A DNA stretch of 64,000 nt from Carnobacterium sp. CP1 (GTDB lineage Bacteria; Bacillota; Bacilli; Lactobacillales; Carnobacteriaceae). Below, in pieces: positions 9,039-15,952 of the stretch. The translations under genes were made by a program, and so were the position numbers. Under the pieces are notes generated by a model. That model was not told the DNA's origin, made no database searches, and worked only from the letters and a program-made list of their open reading frames with translations. How positions within the stretch are numbered: the stretch's first letter is position 1; every line of letters starts with the position of its first letter. The DNA lies in the NCBI RefSeq assembly GCF_001483965.1, contig NZ_CP010796.1, positions 868,001 to 932,000 of the forward strand, in the 5' to 3' direction.

Positions 9039-9584
9039 TCATTCTTTTAAAAAGACTAAAAAATGCTCAAGTTTTTTATGAATGTTCTTTTTCCATTGGT
9101 AAATGGTCTTGCGGCTGACTTGGTTTTTCTGGGCAATCTCCGTGACGGATAATTGATGGACGACCGCATCGATCAAATACCCTTGCTCTTTGGCCGTCAA
9201 CAACGGCAGCATGTCTTTGAACAGTTCCATTTCCAGCCAATCCGCTTCAAACTGTGTTGGAGTATCAGGATAATTCTCTTCCATAAACTCTGGCCAAGCC
9301 GATTCGTTCTGAGTAACCCGTTTTTGTTTTTTCCGGATATCCCGAATGTGCCATTGGATTTTTCTAAACGCAAAACCGCCAAATGGATACATATGGTCCG
9401 GATCTTCTGGGTCTTGCGGAAACGTCTCATAGGCTTCAACTAATTTTAACAGGCCTTGCTGCACATAATCATCATAATCGGGATACGAACGAAGCACGCC
9501 TTCTTTTTTTAACGCACCAAATACGATCCCGGAATGCCGTTCAAAAAATGCGGCTTCCTTTTCTACTGCCAATTTCCTCAGCAT
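9039..9584 (-). CDS. Sigma-70 family (SigH/ComX-like) sigma factor
   Basis: An alternative sigma factor of about 181 residues. An N-terminal region-2-like part (YDDYVQQGLLKLVEAYETF, then FGGFAFRKIQWHIRDIRKK) is followed by a region-4 helix-turn-helix (LSVTEIAQKNQVSRKTIYQW) near the C-terminus; short size and missing regions 1 and 3 resemble ComX/SigH. An ATG at 9591-9593 touches the AAGGA ribosome site, so the ATG at 9582-9584, nine bases downstream of AAGGA, is chosen. The next genes on the same strand are DUF1659 and DUF2922, and the divergent neighbour is ComK-like, so a role in competence is plausible but inferred. Confidence 0.72.
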   Translation of the reverse strand: MLRKLAVEKEAAFFERHSGIVFGALKKEGVLRSYPDYDDYVQQGLLKLVEAYETFPQDPEDPDHMYPFGGFAFRKIQWHIRDIRKKQKRVTQNESAWPEFMEENYPDTPTQFEADWLEMELFKDMLPLLTAKEQGYLIDAVVHQLSVTEIAQKNQVSRKTIYQWKKNIHKKLEHFLVFLKE

Positions 9585-9608
9585 ATCGATCATTCCTTAA
9601 AAGAGTGT

Positions 9609-9622
9609 TACAAGGCCTTGTA
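9609..9622. promoter_or_regulatory. Palindrome just upstream of the sigma-factor gene
   Basis: A perfect 14-base palindrome, TACAAGGCCTTGTA, extended by GTGT on one side and CAC on the other, ends about 15 bases before the ribosome site of the sigma-like gene. Its location suits an operator. Confidence 0.4.
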
Positions 9623-9834
9623 CACGTATAGAATAGCCGAAAGATACCGGTTTCGACAAAAGCCTAAACACAGCTGAAAAGACAGCAAAAAGGAAAAACA
9701 GAACCAGTATGCTGGCAAATCGTTCCAGTTTGCATCAAACTCTTTCATTTTCATAAAAAAACAGCTCATAGCAACGAATACTTCTCTCTAAAAAGAGCAA
9801 ACGATTAAAAAACGGTAATAATTTAATGATAATT

Positions 9835-9852
9835 AAAAAACAGCTGATTTTT
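9835..9852. promoter_or_regulatory. Possible ComK-type box upstream of the comK-like gene
   Basis: An A-run, the seven bases CAGCTGA, then a T-run (9835-9852) form a near-palindrome about 75 bases before the ComK-like start. Bacillus ComK binds paired AAAA-N5-TTTT boxes; here the spacer is two bases longer, so the match is partial. Autoregulation would be the expected role. Confidence 0.25.
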
Positions 9853-9924
9853 AAATTGAAATCGGTTACAATCTAAGCATGTTAACTTTTTAACAAAAAA
9901 AATGATTAGAAATGAGGAACGAGT

Positions 9925-10860
9925 ATGATAGTAGATTTTCAGAAACAACAGGCATTGAAATACTTTGGAAAGGGAAAAAACGTCTATGAAAAGATAAAAC
10001 ACAACCAATCAAATAGCCTGGGTACACATCCTGAAAAAAAGTGTCGCTTCTATGAAGAATCGTCTTCCTATGATTTCTCTGCCCAGCAAAGACTAATCGA
10101 ACCTTTAATGATCGCAGAGCAGAATATTCAAATCCTGCTCGATATTAGTTTTGAACACCATTGTATCTTGCCAGACCATGAAACCTTTTATGTAATGGAT
10201 ATTAGTCGCTTTTCCGCATCGCCATTCAATACAGTAGTATTCCAGCTAAACCAAGCACCACTAAAGACAACCGAGTATTCCCACACTGTTATGGATCGTT
10301 ACTTTGAATACAAAGGAATTCCCTATGATTATATCCGTCTCCTTGGGAACAGCATCGGTATCAAAAAGTGTTGTCCTTATGTATTAGGCGAAGAAATCTT
10401 TGTACCTGAAAAAGGTGCCCTCTCTTCTGACATGAATACGAGTTGGTATGGATTGCACCACGTTTTACGCAGTGAGAAAAATACCAAAGACGGTTTGACT
10501 TATTTGGTGTGCCGCAACCACCATCGCTTAGTGCTGCCTATAGGAAAGCGCAGCTATCAAAAGCAGCTGAATCGAGCAGCCAATCTTGCTTACATTCAAC
10601 AGCTTTTTATCAATAGAATGATGCATTCTTTTGATTTGACTGTCTATTCTACTCCTGAAAAAGAACGAAACGTGGTTCAGCAAAGACTGCAGCTTTATGC
10701 GACGAATTTCCCAGATTGCTTTACCTTTCAAGACTATTTTGATTACTTAAATTATTTTAAAACTCATGAACAGTTAGTTTTAATATTAGGCGATGGAGAT
10801 CCCTATATCGAAGAAATCATGGATTCCTTTAAACTGCCGCCTTTTCCCTTCAAATTTTGA
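9925..10860 (+). CDS. comK: ComK-like competence transcription factor (probable, extended N-terminus)
   Basis: A 311-residue protein whose middle part resembles ComK, the Bacillus competence master regulator: LLGNSIGIKKC corresponds to FFGSSYAGRKA, EEIFVPEKGALSS with a following aromatic/WYGLHHV corresponds to NQIFLFPTLSSTRPQCGWISHV, and LVLPIGKRSYQKQLNRA corresponds to MELPISYNSFENQVYRT. It is much longer than Bacillus ComK (192 residues): about 90 extra residues at the start and 60 at the end. The ATG follows GAGGAACGAGT. It is divergent from a SigH/ComX-like gene, which fits a competence module. The alignment is by eye; an unrelated DNA-binding protein is possible. Confidence 0.55.
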   Translation: MIVDFQKQQALKYFGKGKNVYEKIKHNQSNSLGTHPEKKCRFYEESSSYDFSAQQRLIEPLMIAEQNIQILLDISFEHHCILPDHETFYVMDISRFSASPFNTVVFQLNQAPLKTTEYSHTVMDRYFEYKGIPYDYIRLLGNSIGIKKCCPYVLGEEIFVPEKGALSSDMNTSWYGLHHVLRSEKNTKDGLTYLVCRNHHRLVLPIGKRSYQKQLNRAANLAYIQQLFINRMMHSFDLTVYSTPEKERNVVQQRLQLYATNFPDCFTFQDYFDYLNYFKTHEQLVLILGDGDPYIEEIMDSFKLPPFPFKF

Positions 10861-10912
10861 CTTGGATAAGGCACTAAACTGAACCTCTCATCTCTTTGAG
10901 ATGCAAAAAAAT

Positions 10913-10953
10913 AAAGCAACAAAAGAGGGAATGTCTCCGCCTTTCGTTGCTTT
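10913..10953. terminator. Terminator between comK-like gene and the 86-residue ORF
   Basis: Arms AAAGCAAC and GTTGCTTT with additional AAAG/CTTT pairing form a hairpin with a T-run on the plus side and an A-run before it. It lies between converging genes and can act both ways. Confidence 0.65.
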
Positions 10954-10979
10954 TACTGTTTTAAAGATCTGCTGTTTGT

Positions 10980-11240
10980 CTAATAAACCTTAGTTTGATA
11001 CTGTTTCCCTTTTAGACTTTCTTTAATTAGTACTTGATGAGCAAGAGGTTGCTTGCTTTCCGCTACCTCTGAAGTTAATTCGCCCATTTTCAAACACGTT
11101 TGGTAGAAACTTTCTGCTTCTTGTTCTGTATCAAACACATAAGTATGTGCCAATTCCTGACTTTCTGCATAATGCAGCACTACTTCTTTTCCTTCTACAT
11201 ACCCACTGAAATAACCTGAAAAAACATCTTGATTTTCCAT
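10980..11240 (-). CDS. Small protein of unknown function (86 residues)
   Basis: I do not recognise the family. The protein is soluble and mixed, with no membrane segment or signal: GYFSGYVEGKEVVLHYAES, then FDTEQEAESFYQTCLKMGE, then a basic C-terminus. The start ATG has an AGGGAGGAAT ribosome site. It stands alone, converging on the ComK-like gene across a terminator. Confidence 0.65.
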   Translation of the reverse strand: MENQDVFSGYFSGYVEGKEVVLHYAESQELAHTYVFDTEQEAESFYQTCLKMGELTSEVAESKQPLAHQVLIKESLKGKQYQTKVY

Positions 11241-11453
11241 TCTATTCCTCCCTGTTTTCTATTTTTTAGATGTATGTGAATAAATTTCATAAGGCTCTTA
11301 TTTTAAAGCGGTTACATCATCAATAAAAAGCTCTAAAAATCTATCCGCTTTTATGATACCGCTTATTTCCTAAATACACTAGGGATTATGTTCGTTTATT
11401 AAAAAAGGTTAATCTGAGATAAGTCGACGACCGTTTTAAATGTATTATCTTGA

Positions 11454-11459
11454 TATAAT
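11454..11459 (+). promoter_or_regulatory. Toxin promoter, extended -10
   Basis: TGATATAAT (TGN extended -10; the TATAAT is at 11454-11459) predicts a transcript start near 11466, 84 bases before the toxin start codon. A clear -35 box is absent, as is common with extended -10 promoters. Confidence 0.55.
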
Positions 11460-11549
11460 AAAGGAGTAGAAAGTTAAGACGGTGGCTATCTTTGAAAGGT
11501 GGTGGTGCTTATGGAAATAAGTGCTGAAATCTCAGAAAGGAGAAGCCTT

Positions 11550-11675
11550 TTGTCAGTGACAGAATCTTTACAATTCATGATTGGTTTTGGAAGTCTTTTA
11601 ATTTTCTTAATTAGTCTAGTAGTTGTTCTGATAACGCAAAATAACGACAAAAAAATAACCGTCTATAAACTTTAG
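11550..11675 (+). CDS. Putative holin-like toxin of a type I toxin-antitoxin system
   Basis: A very short hydrophobic protein of 41 residues: polar start (SVTESLQFMIGFG), one membrane helix (SLLIFLISLVVVLIT), then a polar, charged tail (QNNDKKITVYKL). This is the layout of the putative holin-like toxin family, membrane toxins held silent by an antisense RNA. The start chosen is TTG 11550, preceded by AAAGGAG at good spacing; an in-frame ATG at 11511 would add 13 residues. The 5' leader (AAGACGGTGGC, 11475-11485) is nearly complementary to GCTACCGTCTT in the 3' UTR (11710-11720), a long-range pairing that in type I toxin mRNAs blocks translation. Confidence 0.72.
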   Translation: MSVTESLQFMIGFGSLLIFLISLVVVLITQNNDKKITVYKL

Positions 11676-11766
11676 CGAGTTAACGGTTATTTTTAACGCT
11701 GTAAATTTGCTACCGTCTTAAACGGTTCTACTTTTGAGGGCATGTATCCAGCATGTCCTCTTTTCT
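11650..11766 (-). ncRNA. Candidate antisense antitoxin RNA
   Basis: On the minus strand a promoter is visible: -35 TTGTTT (11796-11801), 17-base spacer and -10 TACAAT (11773-11778), giving a start near 11766. The transcript would run about 115 bases to a strong terminator whose arms (AAAATAACCGT and ACGGTTATTTT, 11650-11693) are followed by seven T on the minus strand. It overlaps the last codons and 3' UTR of the holin-like toxin. This convergent arrangement is that of txpA/ratA-type type I systems. Expression is inferred. Confidence 0.6.
11736..11764 (+). terminator. Terminator of the toxin mRNA
   Basis: Arms GAGGGCATG and CATGTCCTC around a seven-base loop, followed by TTTT. It ends a predicted toxin transcript of about 300 bases. 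Confidence 0.7.
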
Positions 11767-11897
11767 ATTATTATTGTATCATTTTACCATGAAATAAACA
11801 AACCTATCAAACTATTTTTGGTATTTTTTCGTGGGTAAAATAATTTTGAAGCAAAAGCAGGAGTAAAGAGAACAGTTGGTCTAGGAAGTTCGGAATC

Positions 11898-11986
11898 GAG
11901 ACAAACTACTGCTAAAAAGTAGTGTGCTTGCCTCAAAACAACAAGATCGGGACAAACTACCGCTAAAAAGCAATGAGTTAGTCCCG
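11898..11986. repeat. Two tandem imperfect palindromic units
   Basis: Two copies about 51 bases apart share the core GACAAACTACYGCTAAAAAG. Each begins and ends with complementary bases: copy A GAG...CTC (11898-11934), copy B CGGGAC...GTCCCG (11948-11986). Copy A also contains ACTAC/GTAGT. Both fold into hairpins. A 75-codon open frame across them is repetitive and has no ribosome site, so it is taken as non-coding. The rest of 11766-12065 holds no gene that I can see. Confidence 0.6.
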
Positions 11987-11999
11987 AAAGCATAAAAAC

Positions 12000-12052
12000 A
12001 GAAAAAACCATTTTATTAACTATGCATTTTCCCCAGAGCCAAGGTTTTTTCT
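12000..12052 (-). terminator. Weak terminator of the sugar-dehydrogenase-like gene
   Basis: Arms AGAAAAAACC and GGTTTTTTCT lie either side of a 33-base loop just after the stop. The long loop makes this only a candidate. Confidence 0.3.
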
Positions 12053-12065
12053 CTTTTTAAAAGGT

Positions 12066-13313
12066 TCAATCTTTCTCTTCCACCGTATACAGTTTCCCGT
12101 TAAAATCAACGATTACTAATTCTCCATCTTGAGTTACGCCAAATGACGAAATCATCAAATCCGTATCCGCCAATTCTACGTTTTTACCTTCAGTTGCTTC
12201 ATCGGGCTTCCATAACGCCCAAACCTTACCAGAAACAAAATCGCCATAGATATAGCTGCCGGTTAAACTTGGATTTTCTTTGCCAGGATAAACATACCCA
12301 CCAGTGATGGACTGTCCTTCTGCATGGTCGTACTCAAAAATAGGATCTCTTAATTCAGTTGGATTTACAGTTCCAGCTGGGTTAAATTCATTGGTTCCTT
12401 CTTTCAAATTCCATCCATAGTTCAGTCCATTTTCAATCCAATCGATTTCTTCAATGGTATTCTCCCCGACATCTGCTAACCAAAGCCGATCCTTTTCCGT
12501 ATCGAAACTAAAACGCCATGGATTCCGTAAGCCATAAGCATAGATTTCTTCGCGGTAGTCGTCTGTATTGGCTGTAAAGGGATTATCTGCCGGTATCCCG
12601 TAAGCTTGCCCATTATTGGATTGATCAACATCGATGCGCAGCAATTTGCCATAGAGTTCGTTTAAGTCTTGCGCGTTTCCTTCTGGGTCTCCGCTTCCTC
12701 CACCGTCGCCAACGCCAATATACAAATAACCATCTGGACCAAATGCTAGATGTCCGCCGTTATGATTGGCGTAAGGTTGCGGAAAGGTCAACACAGTCGA
12801 TTCCGTTTCCATCTTTACTTCAAGCGTTTCTGGATCTGCTTCAAATCTAGCAATCACTGTACCGTCATTGGAAGTATAATTCACAAAAAAATAACCGTTT
12901 TGGTCGAAATCGGGATGAAACGCCAGTCCTAAAAGACCCATCTCATTTCCTTCCATATTGATTTTACTGCTTAAATCAATAAAGGTAATTGTTTCTTTAG
13001 TATCCATTTTGTTTTCAAAATACCGGATCTTCCCCGTTCGTTCCACTACAAAAGCTGTATTGTCTTGATCATTGGTTGTTGTGTAATACAACGGCTCTTC
13101 AAACATCAAATTCGGATAAGCCTCTACCACTTCGACACTTGCTGGCTCAAATTCTTTTTCTGTCGTTGTTTTGGACTCCGCATTTTCTGAACTAGACACT
13201 TCCGATTGAGAAACAGAGGCTTCGGTTTGAGAACTCTCTTGCATTTCATCCACACGGGAACAAGCCACCAACACTAAAGGAACTAGCAATAGCCATTTCT
13301 TCATCTTTTTCAT
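12066..13313 (-). CDS. PQQ-type glucose/sorbosone dehydrogenase family lipoprotein
   Basis: A 415-residue exported protein. The N-terminus is a lipoprotein signal with lipobox VLVACS, then a Ser/Glu-rich linker to about residue 55. The rest is the six-bladed propeller of the glucose/sorbosone dehydrogenase family: LLGLAFHPDFDQNGYFFVNY, NHNGGHLAFGPDGYLYIGVGDGG, YGLRNPWRFSFD and LWLADVGEN. The His in NHNGG and Arg in LRNPWR are conserved active-site positions in soluble quinoprotein aldose dehydrogenases. Lactic acid bacteria do not make PQQ, so it may use scavenged cofactor or bind sugar without it. It is monocistronic. Confidence 0.85.
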   Translation of the reverse strand: MKKMKKWLLLVPLVLVACSRVDEMQESSQTEASVSQSEVSSSENAESKTTTEKEFEPASVEVVEAYPNLMFEEPLYYTTTNDQDNTAFVVERTGKIRYFENKMDTKETITFIDLSSKINMEGNEMGLLGLAFHPDFDQNGYFFVNYTSNDGTVIARFEADPETLEVKMETESTVLTFPQPYANHNGGHLAFGPDGYLYIGVGDGGGSGDPEGNAQDLNELYGKLLRIDVDQSNNGQAYGIPADNPFTANTDDYREEIYAYGLRNPWRFSFDTEKDRLWLADVGENTIEEIDWIENGLNYGWNLKEGTNEFNPAGTVNPTELRDPIFEYDHAEGQSITGGYVYPGKENPSLTGSYIYGDFVSGKVWALWKPDEATEGKNVELADTDLMISSFGVTQDGELVIVDFNGKLYTVEEKD

Positions 13314-13508
13314 AGAGCTATTTCAATGTATAACCCTATGCACTCCTTTCTCTTTTAGGGAAGTAAGGACGGAGAATCTTCGTAAAGGGCTTTGTCACAA
13401 CTGAAACGGGTAACGTTTTCTATTAATGCTACTATACCAAATGCTTTTTTTCCGTTCAACTATATGACCTAAGCAATACTTAACCTTAAATTTGTAGAAA
13501 GCATTGAA

Positions 13509-13535
13509 AAAGACCTTCATAAGATTGAAGGCCTT
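13509..13535 (-). terminator. Terminator downstream of the PHP gene remnant
   Basis: Arms AAAGACCTTC and GAAGGCCTTT around AATCTTAT, with a T-run on the minus strand. It matches in position the terminator after the intact PHP gene and was evidently kept with the remnant. Confidence 0.6.
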
Positions 13536-13562
13536 TCGATTAATTTATCTACCATTAAAGAT

Positions 13563-13691
13563 TTAATCAGCGTTCTCAAACTGACTTAAAGGCATTTCAG
13601 TAGGTTTTTGCTGTTCAAAAACTGTAACCGTTGAAACATCGTGTTTCTCTAATAACGCAATGGCGTCATCAAAATGAAAACCGTAATACGC
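13563..13691 (-). pseudogene. Remnant: last 40 codons of a second PHP phosphatase gene
   Basis: Translation gives YYGFHFDDAIALLEKHDVS, then TVTVFEQQKPTE, nearly identical to the end of the intact PHP phosphatase at 15079-15873, and the DNA is alike base for base over about 130 bases. The similarity stops abruptly at 13691, so only the tail of a duplicated or recombined gene remains. The rest of 13314-13880 holds no gene; a hairpin at 13738-13784 is noted separately. Confidence 0.8.
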
Positions 13692-13737
13692 AGCAACATA
13701 GAGCTAAGTTATTCCACTTTTTAGCCTGAACCAAAAA

Positions 13738-13784
13738 AGCACATGTCATGGTGGATTAATACCGGCCATGGCACGTGTCTAATT
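13738..13784. repeat. Hairpin-forming sequence
   Basis: Arms AGCACATGTCATGG and CCATGGCACGTGTCT pair with one bulge and a few wobble or mismatched positions around a loop of about 14 bases. No T-run follows, so it is not a normal terminator. Nothing else explains it. Confidence 0.4.
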
Positions 13785-13880
13785 TCTAAAATGAGATATG
13801 GACTAAAATTTTTAACCAACCTCATGAGATAGTAATTTTTTCTCAATCATTACTTCTTGACAAACGAACTAGATTAAACC

Positions 13881-14354
13881 TTAAATTTCTTTTTTATCAA
13901 AAAATAAATTCATATCTGTTTTATCAGCATCATGAGCTAAAGCTTCTTCAATCATGTCTTGAATTTGTAACATTTTAGCTTTGTCAAAAAATGGAACTGA
14001 AACATAAAAATCATTACCAGCTCTTTGAATAATTAATACAGTTAACATACCACTCCCTAATACACCAACACCAATAAGCAAGAGAATTAAACCAGCTAAA
14101 AAGCTATCTCCTAGCATAGAAAGAGAAATAAATATTAAGATAATTCCAATAATAATGGGTTTGATTTTATAACTTGTAGACATTCTAGTTGAACTTATAT
14201 TCTTCAATGGAATAGACTGGTCGTCTTTACCAGCTGGAATAAACCCTAAAATAGTATTTGCTCCACGAACTTTAACAAACCTTGAATCAACAGAGATAAA
14301 CCCTTTTACCCAAAAAAATAATAATGACAATGAATATTCTATCTTTTTACCCAA
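13881..14354 (-). CDS. Membrane protein of unknown function
   Basis: About 157 residues. A polar N-terminal half (FISVDSRFVKVRGANTILGF; PLKNISSTRMS) precedes a membrane hairpin (KPIIIGIILIFISLSML and LAGLILLLIGVGVLGSGML) and a cytoplasmic C-terminus ending in charged helices. The layout resembles small bacterial PH-like membrane proteins, but I cannot name a family. TTG 14352-14354 is chosen because AAGGGAG lies seven bases upstream; a GTG at 14361 touches the ribosome site. It lies between the PHP remnant and the intact PHP operon. Confidence 0.6.
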   Translation of the reverse strand: MGKKIEYSLSLLFFWVKGFISVDSRFVKVRGANTILGFIPAGKDDQSIPLKNISSTRMSTSYKIKPIIIGIILIFISLSMLGDSFLAGLILLLIGVGVLGSGMLTVLIIQRAGNDFYVSVPFFDKAKMLQIQDMIEEALAHDADKTDMNLFFDKKEI

Positions 14355-14550
14355 ATGAAACACTCCCTTATAATTTAATAAAAGAACTGATACTTATATC
14401 AAGTTCTTATCTTTCTAATAACAAAAGCACCCATTTGTTGTACTTTAAATTCTTAGAAATTGTTTTTCAATAAATATAACTTGTGGTTTCTAAACAAATA
14501 CTATAAAAAATTTAACTCAATCACAGACACTTTAGAATCTAGGTTGGCAA

Positions 14551-14724
14551 AATAACATTTATTTTTAACAGAAGGAATTTCTTTTTACGCAAAATTCTTA
14601 AAGATACCCCTGATCCTAAATATGTGTCTTCTACAAGAAGAGATATGTATTTTGATTATTTTTTTTATTTATTATCAGATGATGATCGCCAACATTATTT
14701 GAGTGATTTAAAAACTGATTATTA
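14551..14724 (+). pseudogene. Unidentified protein fragment
   Basis: An open frame ending at 14724 reads LKDTPDPKYVSSTRRDMYFD, then YFFYLLSDDDRQHYLSDLKTDY, which looks like real protein sequence, but no ATG/GTG/TTG start with a ribosome site precedes it and an in-frame TAG lies upstream. I read it as the 3' remnant of a lost gene of unknown family. The remaining 14364-15018 is AT-rich with nothing else recognisable. Confidence 0.35.
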
Positions 14725-15019
14725 ATTTTCTCGTTTTTAGTTAATTCATCTCCTTACGCATGTAGTTCAATTTTTTTAAATTCACATCAATACTATGCTT
14801 TCATCTGTTATTAGAATTTACAACAATTATACTTATTGCATATTAATTATATAACACTTTTTATAAAAATACTGTTATTTTTATAAAATAATCTATTATG
14901 CCTAAAAATTATTATTTTAACTTTTGTGCAGTAAAAAAACGTCCCTATCTCCAATCCAATAATTTATAGAAGTAACTTATCAAGTTGGGCATTGAAAAAT
15001 ATATACGACAAATAAAAAG

Positions 15020-15055
15020 AGAAAAAGACTCTATTATAGATAAGAGCCTTTTTCT
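15020..15055 (-). terminator. Terminator of the organophosphate ABC operon
   Basis: Arms GAAAAAGACTCT and AGAGCCTTTTTC pair with one mismatch around a ten-base loop, with a T-rich tail on the minus strand, 24 bases after the PHP gene stop. Confidence 0.75.
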
Positions 15056-15078
15056 TTAATTTATCTATTACTAGAGAA

Positions 15079-15873
15079 TTATTTAACGTCTTTAAACTGA
15101 CTCGAAGACAGTTCAGCAGGTTTTTGCTGTTCAAAAACCGTCACAGTTGAAACGCCATGTTTCTCTAATAACGCAATGGCGTCATCAAAATGAAAACCGT
15201 AATACGCAATAGAGTGAGCATCTGATCCTAGAGAAAAAGAGTTTCCACCCAATTCCAGATACCAGCTGATCATTTGTTCATAGAGATCCACATTGCCGTA
15301 TTGGTACATGCTGCGCGTATTCAATTCAAAAGCCATATTTTTATCGATAACTGTTTGCAAAACTTTTTTCAATATCGATTGATGCTCTTGCAACTCTTCT
15401 ACTGAAACTTCAAATAAACGAATGCCGTAATCAAAGTGGCTCAGTACATTAGCTGTTGGAAAATTCTCCACTGCTTTTAACAACAAAGGGAAGTATTCGT
15501 TCATCACGTCTTGAACTTCTTTTTCTTTGACGATAGGCTGCAGAAAATCGTATTCTCCATTTTGGTGCACACTCAACAGCTGCACATCAAAGTCTTTTCC
15601 AATTAAGTAGTCTTGAATTTGCTGGTGAGAATCTTTGGTGTACCCTATTTCAATGCCTTTGCGAATCCGATTATTGTACTGTGCATTTAGTTCATCGATG
15701 GTTTTGCTGTATTTTTCATAATCCAGTATGGTGTCTTTTCCGCTGAAAGGATCATTGAAGTCCAAATGCTCCGTCGTCACAATAGGACCAGATGTCTGTT
15801 TTAAATATTCCTCAAACACTTCAGACGCGTCCGGTGAGAAATAAGTGTGCATATGCTGATCGTATATAGCCAT
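15079..15873 (-). CDS. PHP-domain phosphoesterase (histidinol-phosphatase-like)
   Basis: A 264-residue metal-dependent phosphatase of the PHP family. Metal ligands are visible in order: YDQHMHTYFSPDA (N-terminal HxH), TTEHLDF, the conserved LSVH, NVLSHFD and SLGSDAHS near the C-terminus. Length matches HisK-type histidinol phosphatases, but no his genes are nearby. It is the last gene of an ABC importer operon that also carries an alkaline-phosphatase-like enzyme, so hydrolysis of an imported phosphoester is more likely than histidine synthesis. GGAGGAGAGTAAATC precedes the ATG. Confidence 0.85.
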   Translation of the reverse strand: MAIYDQHMHTYFSPDASEVFEEYLKQTSGPIVTTEHLDFNDPFSGKDTILDYEKYSKTIDELNAQYNNRIRKGIEIGYTKDSHQQIQDYLIGKDFDVQLLSVHQNGEYDFLQPIVKEKEVQDVMNEYFPLLLKAVENFPTANVLSHFDYGIRLFEVSVEELQEHQSILKKVLQTVIDKNMAFELNTRSMYQYGNVDLYEQMISWYLELGGNSFSLGSDAHSIAYYGFHFDDAIALLEKHGVSTVTVFEQQKPAELSSSQFKDVK

Positions 15874-15952
15874 GATTTACTCTCCTCCACTTCAAATTAA
15901 AAAGCAGACAAGTAACTATCTGCCCTTATTAATGACCTTACTGGTATTTTGA

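Noticed and set aside
11784-12011. 75-codon minus-strand frame over the tandem palindromes
   Set aside because: The product is internally repetitive (two CFLAVVC-like copies) because the DNA is a repeat, and no ribosome site precedes it.
15079-15873. PHP gene as histidinol phosphatase of a histidine pathway
   Set aside because: No other histidine genes; it is the last gene of an ABC importer operon with another phosphoesterase.
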